Origin: Pseudomonas sp. RSB 5.4 | Lineage (GTDB): Bacteria; Pseudomonadota; Gammaproteobacteria; Pseudomonadales; Pseudomonadaceae | NCBI RefSeq assembly: GCF_037126175.1 | Contig: NZ_CP146986.1 | Coordinates: 1,640,501 to 1,704,500, forward strand | Length of the DNA: 64,000 nucleotides | Reading direction: 5' to 3' | In this document: one piece after another, positions 56,312 through 64,000 of the stretch | How positions within the stretch are numbered: the first letter of the stretch is position 1 | Layout of the letters: each line of letters opens with the position of its first letter | The notes under the pieces: model-generated | The model's input: only the letters and a program-made list of their open reading frames with translations | Told to the model about the DNA's origin: nothing | Databases searched by the model: none | Translations under genes and position numbers: made by a program

Positions 56312-59300
56312 ATGAATTTTTCCCAATTCTTCATTTCACGGCCGATCTTCGCAGCGGTGCTCTCGCTGTTGATCCTGATCGCCGGTGCGATCTCGCTGTT
56401 CCAGCTACCGATCAGCGAATACCCGGAAGTCGTGCCGCCTACCGTGGTGGTGCGTGCCAACTTCCCGGGCGCCAACCCCAAAGTCATCGGTGAAACCGTG
56501 GCCGCTCCGCTGGAGCAAGCCATCACCGGCGTCGAGAACATGCTGTACATGTCCTCGCAGTCCACCGCTGACGGCAAGATCACCCTGACCATCACCTTCG
56601 CCCTGGGCACTGACCTGGACAACGCGCAGGTGCAGGTGCAAAACCGGGTGACCCGTACCGAACCGAAACTTCCCGAGGAAGTGACGCGCATCGGTATCAC
56701 CGTCGACAAGGCCTCGCCCGACCTGACCATGGTTGTGCACTTGACCTCGCCGGACAAACGCTACGACATGCTCTACCTGTCCAACTACGCGATCCTCAAC
56801 ATCAAGGATGAGCTGGCTCGCCTGGGTGGTGTCGGTGACGTGCAGCTGTTCGGTATGGGCGACTACTCGCTGCGGGTCTGGCTGGATCCGAACAAGACCG
56901 CTTCGCGCAATCTGACCGCCACTGATGTGGTCACCGCGATTCGTGAGCAGAACCGTCAGGTCGCTGCCGGTCAACTCGGTGCGCCCCCTGCCCCGAATGC
57001 CCAAAGCTTCCAGCTGTCGGTCAACACTCAGGGCCGTCTGGTCTCCGAAGAAGAGTTCGAGAACATCATCATTCGCGCAGGCGACAACGGTGAAATCACT
57101 CGTCTCAAGGACATCGCTCGCGTCGAGCTGGGTTCCAGCCAGTACGCCCTGCGTTCGTTGCTGAACAACCAGCCTGCTGTAGCGATCCCGATCTTCCAGC
57201 GTCCAGGCTCAAACGCCATCGAGATCTCGAACGAAGTTCGCGGCAAGATGGAAGAACTGAAGAAAAGCTTCCCGCAAGGCATGGACTACAGCATCGTCTA
57301 TGACCCGACGATCTTCGTGCGCGGCTCGATCGAAGCGGTGGTTCACACCCTCTTCGAGGCACTGATCCTTGTGGTGCTGGTGGTGATCCTGTTCCTGCAG
57401 ACCTGGCGTGCCTCGATCATTCCGTTGGTGGCGGTGCCGGTATCGTTGATCGGTACGTTTGCGGTCATGCACCTGTTCGGCTTCTCGCTCAACGCCCTGT
57501 CGCTGTTCGGCCTGGTTCTGGCGATCGGGATCGTGGTCGACGACGCCATCGTTGTGGTGGAGAACGTCGAGCGCAACATTGAACTGGGGCTCAACCCGTT
57601 CGATGCGACCAAAAAAGCCATGGGTGAAGTGACCGGTCCGATCATCGCCACGGCGCTGGTGTTGTGTGCGGTGTTCGTACCGGCCGCGTTCATCTCCGGC
57701 CTCACCGGGCAGTTCTACAAGCAGTTTGCGTTGACCATTGCGATCTCGACCGTGATCTCGGCGTTCAACTCGCTGACCCTGTCGCCGGCACTGGCTGCGG
57801 TGTTGCTCAAAGGCCATGACGCGCCGAAAGACCGCTTCTCCAAAGTGCTCGACAAGATCTTCGGTGGCTGGCTGTTCCGTCCGTTCAACCGCTTCTTCGA
57901 CCGCGCCAGCCATGGTTATGTCGGCACCGTGCGCCGGGTCATCCGCAGCAGCGGTATCGCCCTGCTGCTGTACGCAGGCCTGATGGTGCTGACCTTCTTC
58001 GGTTTTGCCAACACCCCGACCGGTTTCGTACCCGGCCAGGACAAGCAATACCTAGTGGCCTTCGCGCAACTGCCGGACGCCGCGAGCCTGGATCGCACCG
58101 AAGACGTGATCAAGCGCATGTCCGACCTGGCACTGAAGCAACCGGGCGTGGAAAGCGCCGTAGCGTTCCCCGGCCTGTCGATCAACGGCTTCACCAACAG
58201 CCCGAACGCCGGCATCGTGTTCGTGACCCTGAAACCGTTCGACGAACGTAAAGACCCGAGCATGTCCGCCGGAGCAATCGCCGGAGCCTTGAACGGTCAG
58301 TACGCGAACATTCAGGAAGCGTACATGGCGATCTTCCCGCCACCGCCGGTACAAGGCCTGGGCACCATTGGTGGTTTCCGCCTGCAAATCGAAGACCGGG
58401 GCAACCTGGGCTACGACGAGCTGTACAAGGAAACCATGAATATCATCGCCAAGAGCCACAACGTGCCTGAACTGGCCGGGCTGTTCACCAGCTACACGGT
58501 GAACGTGCCGCAGGTCGACGCTGCCATCGACCGCGAAAAAGCCAAGACCCACGGCGTGGCCGTCAGCGACATCTTCGATACCCTGCAGATCTACCTGGGT
58601 TCGCTGTATGCCAACGACTTCAACCGCTTCGGGCGCACCTATCAGGTCAACGTTCAGGCTGAACAGCAGTTCCGTCTCGAATCCGACCAGATCGGTCAGT
58701 TGAAAGTGCGCAACAACAAAGGCGAAATGATCCCGCTGGCGACCTTCATCAAGGTCAGCGACACCTCGGGCCCGGATCGCGTGATGCACTACAACGGCTT
58801 CATCACCGCGGAAATCAACGGTGCCGCAGCCCCCGGCTACAGCTCCGGCCAAGCGGAAAAAGCCATCGAGAAACTGCTCAAGGATGAACTGCCGAACGGC
58901 ATGACCTACGAGTGGACCGACCTGACCTACCAGCAGATTCTGTCCGGCAACACCGCGCTGTTCGTGTTCCCGCTCTGCGTACTGCTGGCGTTCCTGGTAC
59001 TCGCCGCTCAGTACGAAAGCTGGAGCCTGCCACTGGCGGTGATCCTGATCGTACCGATGACCCTGCTGTCGGCCATCACCGGTGTGATCATCTCTGGCAG
59101 CGACAACAACATCTTCACCCAGATCGGCTTGATCGTACTGGTGGGGCTTGCGTGCAAGAACGCGATTCTGATCGTCGAATTCGCCAAGGACAAACAGCTG
59201 GAAGGTCTCGATCCGCTGGCGGCGGTTCTGGAAGCCTGCCGTCTGCGTCTGCGGCCGATCCTGATGACCTCCTTCGCGTTCATCATGGGTGTGGTGCCTC

Positions 59301-59500
59301 TGGTGTTCTCCAGCGGTGCCGGTGCCGAGATGCGTCATGCCATGGGTGTGGCGGTGTTCTCCGGGATGCTCGGGGTGACCTTCTTCGGTCTGTTGCTGAC
59401 GCCAGTGTTCTACGTATTGATCCGTAATTTCGTCGAGCGTGGCGAAGCCCGCAAAGCGGCCAAGGCACACGCTCTGCAAAAGCCACTGGAGGCGCAATAA
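56312..59500 (+). CDS. mexF: MexF, RND-family efflux pump permease
   Basis: Proton-driven inner membrane transporter of 1062 residues. It begins MNFSQFFISRPIFAAVLSLL and has PTVVVRANFPGANPKVI and VENMLYMSSQSTADGKITLT, with the proton-relay region GIVVDDAIVVVENVERN (paired Asp) in helix 4 and a second membrane half from about 870. Twelve membrane segments and two large periplasmic loops are typical. It starts 15 bases after mexE and overlaps oprN by one base (TAATG). Confidence 0.94.
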   Translation: MNFSQFFISRPIFAAVLSLLILIAGAISLFQLPISEYPEVVPPTVVVRANFPGANPKVIGETVAAPLEQAITGVENMLYMSSQSTADGKITLTITFALGTDLDNAQVQVQNRVTRTEPKLPEEVTRIGITVDKASPDLTMVVHLTSPDKRYDMLYLSNYAILNIKDELARLGGVGDVQLFGMGDYSLRVWLDPNKTASRNLTATDVVTAIREQNRQVAAGQLGAPPAPNAQSFQLSVNTQGRLVSEEEFENIIIRAGDNGEITRLKDIARVELGSSQYALRSLLNNQPAVAIPIFQRPGSNAIEISNEVRGKMEELKKSFPQGMDYSIVYDPTIFVRGSIEAVVHTLFEALILVVLVVILFLQTWRASIIPLVAVPVSLIGTFAVMHLFGFSLNALSLFGLVLAIGIVVDDAIVVVENVERNIELGLNPFDATKKAMGEVTGPIIATALVLCAVFVPAAFISGLTGQFYKQFALTIAISTVISAFNSLTLSPALAAVLLKGHDAPKDRFSKVLDKIFGGWLFRPFNRFFDRASHGYVGTVRRVIRSSGIALLLYAGLMVLTFFGFANTPTGFVPGQDKQYLVAFAQLPDAASLDRTEDVIKRMSDLALKQPGVESAVAFPGLSINGFTNSPNAGIVFVTLKPFDERKDPSMSAGAIAGALNGQYANIQEAYMAIFPPPPVQGLGTIGGFRLQIEDRGNLGYDELYKETMNIIAKSHNVPELAGLFTSYTVNVPQVDAAIDREKAKTHGVAVSDIFDTLQIYLGSLYANDFNRFGRTYQVNVQAEQQFRLESDQIGQLKVRNNKGEMIPLATFIKVSDTSGPDRVMHYNGFITAEINGAAAPGYSSGQAEKAIEKLLKDELPNGMTYEWTDLTYQQILSGNTALFVFPLCVLLAFLVLAAQYESWSLPLAVILIVPMTLLSAITGVIISGSDNNIFTQIGLIVLVGLACKNAILIVEFAKDKQLEGLDPLAAVLEACRLRLRPILMTSFAFIMGVVPLVFSSGAGAEMRHAMGVAVFSGMLGVTFFGLLLTPVFYVLIRNFVERGEARKAAKAHALQKPLEAQ

Positions 59501-60921
59501 TGAGTCTGAAAGTCTTCCTGCCGAGTCTGCTGGTGCTGGCGTTGAGCGCCTGCGCCGTCGGCCCTGACTACAAGACCCCGGCGACGGAGGCGGCCAACAT
59601 CACCACCGCCACCGACGGCGCTGCCGGTCAGAAGAACTTTGACCGTTCGAAATTCGAAGGCATCTGGTGGCAGCAATTCGACGATCCGACCCTCAACCAG
59701 TTGGTGACTCAATCGCTGCAAGGCAACCGTCAACTGCGCGTGGCGTTCGCCCGCTGGAAAGCCGCCCGGGCGATCCGCGACGACGTCAGCAACGATGCGA
59801 TGCCGACCATCACCAGCCGCGCGAGCAGCGATCTGGCCAAGGGACAAATCCCCGGCCAGACCACCAAACGGGTCAACAGCGAACGCTACGACCTGGGGCT
59901 GGACATGGCCTGGGAACTCGACCTGTTCGGGCGTATTCAGCGCAATCTGGAAGCCAGCGACGCCGACCAGCAGGCGGCCGAAGCCGATCTGTACCAACTG
60001 CAAGTCACCATGATTGCCGAACTGGTGGATGCCTACGGTCAGCTGCGCGGTGCACAACTGCGCGAGAAAATCGCCGTGGCCAACCTGGAAAACCAGCAGG
60101 AGTCACGCAAGATCACCATCAGCCTGCGTGACGCCGGCGTTGGCGATCAGCTCGACGTCGAACGTGCCGATGCGCGTCTGGCCTCGGTCGAAGCCAGCGT
60201 GCCGCAACTGCAGGCGGAACAGGTTCGGCAGAAAAACCGTATCGCTACCCTCTTGGGTGAGCGTCCGGACAAACTGACCGTGGATCTGAGCCCGAAAGAA
60301 TTGCCGGCGATTGCCAAGGCCTTGCCGATCGGCGATCCGGGTGAGCTGCTGCAACGCCGTCCGGACATCCTCAGCGCCGAACGCAAACTGGCCTCGGCCA
60401 CCGCGCGAATCGGCGTGGCGAAAGCTGATCTGTTCCCACGGGTCAGCCTCAGCGGGTTCCTTGGCTGGACGGCCGGGCGTGGTTCGCAGATCGGTTCCTC
60501 GGCGGCCAACGCCTGGGCACTCGGCCCGAGCATCACCTGGGCAGCGTTTGATCTGGGCAGCGTGCGTGCCCGCTTGCGCGGCGCCGATGCCGATGCCGAA
60601 GGCGCGCTCGCGACCTACGAGCAACAAGTGCTGCTGGCGCTGGAAGAATCGGAAAACGCCTTCAGCGATTACGGCAAGCGTCAGCAACGGCTGATCTCGC
60701 TGATCCGCCAGAGTGAATCGAGCCGCAAGGCAGCCGATCTGGCGGAGATCCGCTACCGCGAAGGCACGACCGACTTCCTCGTGCTGCTCGACGCTCAGCG
60801 GGAACGTCTGAATGCCGAAGACAGCCAGGCCCAGGCTGAAGTCGATCTGTATCGCGGCATCGTCGCGATCTACAAGGCCCTGGGTGGTGGCTGGCAGCCG
60901 GAAACCGTCGCCAGCAAGTAA
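59500..60921 (+). CDS. oprN: OprN, outer membrane factor of the MexEF-OprN pump
   Basis: Outer membrane lipoprotein channel of 473 residues, NodT family, lipobox LSAC (Cys 18). FDDPTLNQLVTQSLQGNRQL, EVELDLFGRIQ-like WELDLFGRIQRNLEAS, and IGVAKADLFPRVSLSGFLGW are the expected OMF elements. The ATG overlaps the mexF stop. A strong terminator follows. The operon order mexE-mexF-oprN equals that of P. aeruginosa. Confidence 0.9.
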   Translation: MSLKVFLPSLLVLALSACAVGPDYKTPATEAANITTATDGAAGQKNFDRSKFEGIWWQQFDDPTLNQLVTQSLQGNRQLRVAFARWKAARAIRDDVSNDAMPTITSRASSDLAKGQIPGQTTKRVNSERYDLGLDMAWELDLFGRIQRNLEASDADQQAAEADLYQLQVTMIAELVDAYGQLRGAQLREKIAVANLENQQESRKITISLRDAGVGDQLDVERADARLASVEASVPQLQAEQVRQKNRIATLLGERPDKLTVDLSPKELPAIAKALPIGDPGELLQRRPDILSAERKLASATARIGVAKADLFPRVSLSGFLGWTAGRGSQIGSSAANAWALGPSITWAAFDLGSVRARLRGADADAEGALATYEQQVLLALEESENAFSDYGKRQQRLISLIRQSESSRKAADLAEIRYREGTTDFLVLLDAQRERLNAEDSQAQAEVDLYRGIVAIYKALGGGWQPETVASK

Positions 60922-60968
60922 GCATTTCTACAGAGCTCCTTTGGTTGGCCGCAACCAACCAATTTTTT

Positions 60969-61001
60969 GCCCCGCGTATCATTCGGTCGCGGGGCTTTTT
61001 T
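60969..61001 (+). terminator. Rho-independent terminator of mexEF-oprN
   Basis: Eight-base-pair stem GCCCCGCG with complement, 11-base loop and a T6 tract, 48 bases after the oprN stop. Confidence 0.9.
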
Positions 61002-61103
61002 GTGCCTGTTCTCACAATTGATCGGTGTGGGAATTTGACTCAACGGCCATGCTGACCGAAGCTTGCCCCCTCTGCCAAAGAACGCCCGTTCACGGAATCC
61101 TGC

Positions 61104-62159
61104 ATGCCTCAGTCCCGCCGCTACCTGTTCATCAGCCTTGGCCTTGTGCTGGTTATCGTCATTGCCTGGTTATCGCTGCGCAGCACCACCCCGGTGGTGC
61201 CAGAAGCGATCAAGCGCGGCTACAGCGAAGCCCTCACGGCGGCCCGTTCAGGGCAGCCGGGTGCAGCGCGGCAGTTGTATCAGCAGTTGGGGCGCCCGGA
61301 TCTGTCGCCCAAACGCAGTGCCTGGCTGCTGGCGGAGCTGCCCAACTATCCAAGCCCGCAAGCGCTGAAACTGGCCGACGCCCATCTGCAAAACGAAGCG
61401 CCCGAAGTACGGCTGGCGGCGATTCAAAGTGTGGTGGGACTGGTGCCCGGCGGGCAGCGCAGTCTGTTGCTCGGGCCAATGCTCGACGATGAAGACCAAA
61501 GTGTGCGGTTCGCTGCGATCAACGCCTTGCTGGGCCTGACGCCGGATGAACTGGGTCTGTATTTCGCGCCGTTGCAGCAAGCGATCGATGGCTGGGAGCA
61601 AGTGCTCAAGGAGCAACCGGAAAACGCCGCCACCTATGCGCAACTGGCGCGCCTGTATCTGCACAACGCCGAACTCAAACAAGCCCAGCAAGCGCTCGAC
61701 AATACCCTGCGCCTGGAACCGGACAACCTGCCGGCGCTGGTCATGCAAATCGATGTCCTCGACCGTCAGGGCCAAAGCGACGCCGCCCGCCAGTTGCTGG
61801 CCAGACAGCTGCAGGCCCAACCGGATTCCGCCTATCTGCAACACGCGTTGGGGCTGTGGCTGCTGCACCACGACCAGCGTGAGTTCGCCCTGCTCGGTTT
61901 GTCCAAAGCGGTGGAACTCGAGCCCGACAACAAGGATTACCGCTACGACCTCGCCACCACCCTGCACGCCGCCGAAGAGCTGGAAGCGGCGCAAAAACAG
62001 TTGCAGGAAGTGGTGCAGCGACACCCCGCCGACCGCAAGGCCCGGGTGCTGCTGATCAACTACTGGAAGGAAAGCGGCCAACTGCAGAACGTGCAGATTC
62101 TGCTGGCACAACTGGAACAGATGAACCCTGACGACCCGGCCTTGCAGCAAGGACTTTGA
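61104..62159 (+). CDS. Membrane-anchored HEAT/TPR repeat protein
   Basis: A 351-residue protein with an N-terminal membrane anchor (YLFISLGLVLVIVIAWLSL) and a periplasmic part. About 70-150 reads as HEAT-like repeats (APEVRLAAIQSVVGLVPGGQ, DDEDQSVRFAAINALLGL), and 170-345 as TPR repeats (AATYAQLARLYLHNAELKQA, DSAYLQHALGLWLLHHDQRE). Such repeats make protein-protein scaffolds; no partner is evident. ATG 61104 with GGAA upstream. It precedes the KaiC-like gene by about 125 bases and could be transcribed alone. Confidence 0.78.
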   Translation: MPQSRRYLFISLGLVLVIVIAWLSLRSTTPVVPEAIKRGYSEALTAARSGQPGAARQLYQQLGRPDLSPKRSAWLLAELPNYPSPQALKLADAHLQNEAPEVRLAAIQSVVGLVPGGQRSLLLGPMLDDEDQSVRFAAINALLGLTPDELGLYFAPLQQAIDGWEQVLKEQPENAATYAQLARLYLHNAELKQAQQALDNTLRLEPDNLPALVMQIDVLDRQGQSDAARQLLARQLQAQPDSAYLQHALGLWLLHHDQREFALLGLSKAVELEPDNKDYRYDLATTLHAAEELEAAQKQLQEVVQRHPADRKARVLLINYWKESGQLQNVQILLAQLEQMNPDDPALQQGL

Positions 62160-62284
62160 GCCTTTACTCGTTAATTCAATGACATTTTGATATCGAAACC
62201 TCGGAACCGTCATGACTGGCAGCGGTCAAGTAATCAGGTAGTGCACAACGGCTGATACAGCCTGCTGCCTCGATTCCCCTAGTC

Positions 62285-63802
62285 ATGAGAGGGCATTCTT
62301 TGTCTACGTCCAACGAGTTGATCAGTGCAAAAGCCGCCACCGGCATCGTCGGCCTGGATGACATCCTGGCCGGCGGTTTGTCCCGAGGGCATGTGTTTTT
62401 GCTCGAAGGTGAACCCGGTACAGGCAAAACCACCGTCGCGTTGCATTTCTTGATGGCGGGCGCCCGTGCCGGCGAACGTTGTCTGTACATCACGCTGTCG
62501 GAAACCGAACGTGAACTGCGCCAGGGCGCGCTGTCTCACGGTTGGGAACTCAACGAGAACATCGAGATCTTCGAGCTGACGCCACCCGAAAGCCTGCTCA
62601 ATGCCGAGCATCAGCAAAGCCTGCTGTACTCCTCCGACCTGGAACTGGGCGAAGCCACCAAGCAGATTTTCGAAGTGGTCGAGCGTTTCAAGCCGACTCG
62701 CGTGGTACTCGACAGCCTCTCCGAAATCCGCCTGCTGGCGCAGAGTTCGCTGCGTTACCGCCGACAAATTCTGGCGATCAAGCACTACTTTGTGCGCTAC
62801 GACGCCACTGTCCTGCTGCTTGACGACCTGACCACCGAATCCCTCGACAAGACCGTGCACAGCGTCGCCCACGGGGTGATCCGCCTCGAAGAACTGACGC
62901 CCAATTACGGCGCCGAGCGCCGACGCGTGCGCATCGTCAAGTATCGCGGCCAGAAGTACCGTGGCGGTTACCACGACTTCACCATCATGGGCGACGGCGT
63001 GCATGTGTTCCCACGCCTGGTCGCCGCCGAACACCGCAGCGACTACCCACGCCTGCAACTGAGCAGCGGCATCCAGGAAATGGACGCCTTGCTCGGCGGC
63101 GGGGTCGAAACCGGCTCCAGCACGCTGATCCTTGGCCCGGCCGGTACCGGCAAATCGCTGATCTCGATGATCTTCGCCGCCTCCGCCGTGTCTCGCGGCG
63201 AGAAAGCCGCCCTGTTCATCTTCGATGAAGAACTGGGTCTGCTGTTTGAGCGTATGAACAACATCGGCATCGACCTCAAGGCGCTGCAAGCCACTGGCAA
63301 CCTGCTGATCGAACAAGTGGATGCTGCCGAACTGTCACCCGGCGAGTTCTCCCACCGGGTACGTCGCTGCGTTGACGAGCGCAACATCAAGACCGTGGTG
63401 ATCGACAGTATCAACGGCTATCAGGCCGCGATGCCGGAAGAGAATGCACTGGTGCTGCACATGCACGAGTTGCTGCTGTACCTCAACCGCAAAGGCGCGG
63501 CGACCTTCATGACCGTGGCCCAGCACGGTCTGGTCGGCGACATGCAGGCACCGGTGGACATCACTTACCTGGCCGACACGGTGATCCTGCTCCGCTACTT
63601 CGAAGCCATCGGCAAGGTCCGCCGGGCGATTTCGATCATCAAGAAACGTACCGGTAGCCACGAATCGACGATCCGTGAATACCGTATTTCCACCCAGGGA
63701 ATAACCATCGGTGAACCGCTGGAAGCCTTCCAGGGTGTGTTGCGCGGCGTGCCGACTTACCTCGGCGCGAGCAATCCGCTGTTGCGGGAAGAAACCTTGT
63801 GA
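62285..63802 (+). CDS. KaiC-like two-domain ATPase
   Basis: Cytoplasmic RecA-type ATPase of 505 residues with two KaiC domains. Domain 1 has Walker A GEPGTGKTT near 42-50, and Walker B VVLDSLSEIRLL; domain 2 has Walker A GPAGTGKSL near 284 and VVIDSINGYQAAMPEEN. Both C-terminal arms have the KaiC-type KxRG/RSR region (VRIVKYRGQKYRGGYHDFTI, ISIIKKRTGSHESTIREYRI), with Ser and Thr that could be phosphorylation sites. Proteins of this type in non-cyanobacterial genomes act in stress or signalling, with unclear clock function. A TTG at 62300 has a better RBS (GAGGG eight bases ahead) and may be the true start. It overlaps the following gene by four bases (GTGA). Confidence 0.88.
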   Translation: MRGHSLSTSNELISAKAATGIVGLDDILAGGLSRGHVFLLEGEPGTGKTTVALHFLMAGARAGERCLYITLSETERELRQGALSHGWELNENIEIFELTPPESLLNAEHQQSLLYSSDLELGEATKQIFEVVERFKPTRVVLDSLSEIRLLAQSSLRYRRQILAIKHYFVRYDATVLLLDDLTTESLDKTVHSVAHGVIRLEELTPNYGAERRRVRIVKYRGQKYRGGYHDFTIMGDGVHVFPRLVAAEHRSDYPRLQLSSGIQEMDALLGGGVETGSSTLILGPAGTGKSLISMIFAASAVSRGEKAALFIFDEELGLLFERMNNIGIDLKALQATGNLLIEQVDAAELSPGEFSHRVRRCVDERNIKTVVIDSINGYQAAMPEENALVLHMHELLLYLNRKGAATFMTVAQHGLVGDMQAPVDITYLADTVILLRYFEAIGKVRRAISIIKKRTGSHESTIREYRISTQGITIGEPLEAFQGVLRGVPTYLGASNPLLREETL

Positions 63803-64000
63803 CGGTTACCGTAACGCTGGCGGAGCGGGCGCTGATTCTGGCGCCCATGGGTCGTGACAGCCAGGTGGCGCTGATGATCCTCAATGAGGCAGGGTTTGGT
63901 GGGGTCATCACGCCAGATCTGGGTGCACTGTGTGCGCAACTGGAACCCGGCGCCGGACTGCTGCTGATTGCCACCGAAGCCCTGCGCGGCCCCGAGCTGG
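63799..64000 (+). CDS. Start of a gene coupled to kaiC-like ATPase, probably a hybrid sensor kinase (truncated by window)
   Basis: Only the first 67 codons are present; the frame continues past the right edge. The GTG at 63799 overlaps the KaiC-like TGA (GTGA). The visible peptide (ALILAPMGRDSQVALMILNE, LCAQLEPGAGLLLIATEAL) looks like a receiver-like alpha-beta N-terminus. In Pseudomonas such KaiC-like genes are often followed by a hybrid histidine kinase, which fits this start, but the kinase domains are outside the window. Confidence 0.65.
   Translation, partial: MTVTVTLAERALILAPMGRDSQVALMILNEAGFGGVITPDLGALCAQLEPGAGLLLIATEALRGPEL

Overview
The window is a contiguous piece of a high-GC Pseudomonas chromosome, most likely from the Pseudomonas fluorescens complex. 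The evidence is an aprA-inh-aprDEF alkaline protease operon, Pseudomonas-type REP inverted repeats, a DUF1652 protein, mexS/mexT and mexEF-oprN homologues, and a P. syringae-like (Hrp1) type III secretion system. No tRNA, rRNA, CRISPR array, transposase or integrase was seen. 

Layout. 1-5935 (minus): extracellular serralysin AprA, its inhibitor, and the AprD-AprE-AprF type I secretion channel; aprE carries an apparent one-base frameshift and aprF runs off the left edge. 5936-10187: aprA upstream region, a REPIN-type repeat, and a four-gene polyamine-type operon (AraC regulator with SnoaL-like N-terminus, FAD amine oxidoreductase, cupin, periplasmic binding protein). 10451-19068: housekeeping and accessory genes (DUF1652, UvrD-like helicase, pirin, phosphoglucomutase, a MocR-type regulator and an unrecognised 486-residue protein). 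19614-21836: divergent mexS and mexT. 21887-25528: SotB-type exporter, three small envelope proteins, ArgP. 25606-53371: a complete Hrp1 type III secretion cluster. 53954-54769: two zinc-ribbon membrane proteins. 54943-60921: the mexEF-oprN efflux operon with a MexT-box-like site. 61104-64000: TPR/HEAT protein, a two-domain KaiC-like ATPase and the start of a further gene that overlaps it. 

The type III cluster keeps the P. syringae gene order: hrpL; hrpJ-hrcV-hrpQ-hrcN-hrpO-hrpP-hrcQ-hrcR-hrcS-hrcT-hrcU; then, on the other strand, hrpS; hrpA-hrpZ-hrpB-hrcJ-hrpD-hrpE; hrpF-hrpG-hrcC-hrpT-hrpV. Between hrcU and hrpV sits an effector block: a giant AvrE-family effector, a putative asparaginyl/aspartyl hydroxylase, an unknown 105-residue protein, an HrpW harpin-pectate lyase and a CesT-type chaperone. 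I found six HrpL-type hrp boxes (GGAACC/T-N15 or N16-CCACNNA), one in front of hrpJ, the AvrE-like effector, hrpW, the chaperone, hrpF and hrpA. The inferred cascade is HrpS plus sigma-54 driving hrpL, and HrpL driving the six promoters, with HrpV and HrpG as modulators. 

Most notable: mexST and mexEF-oprN, contiguous in P. aeruginosa, are here separated by about 33 kb that contains the whole type III cluster; hrpL is translationally coupled (ATGA) to an acetyltransferase gene; unfamiliar genes lie inside the effector block; and HrcQ is one gene with an internal start that would yield an HrcQb-like product.
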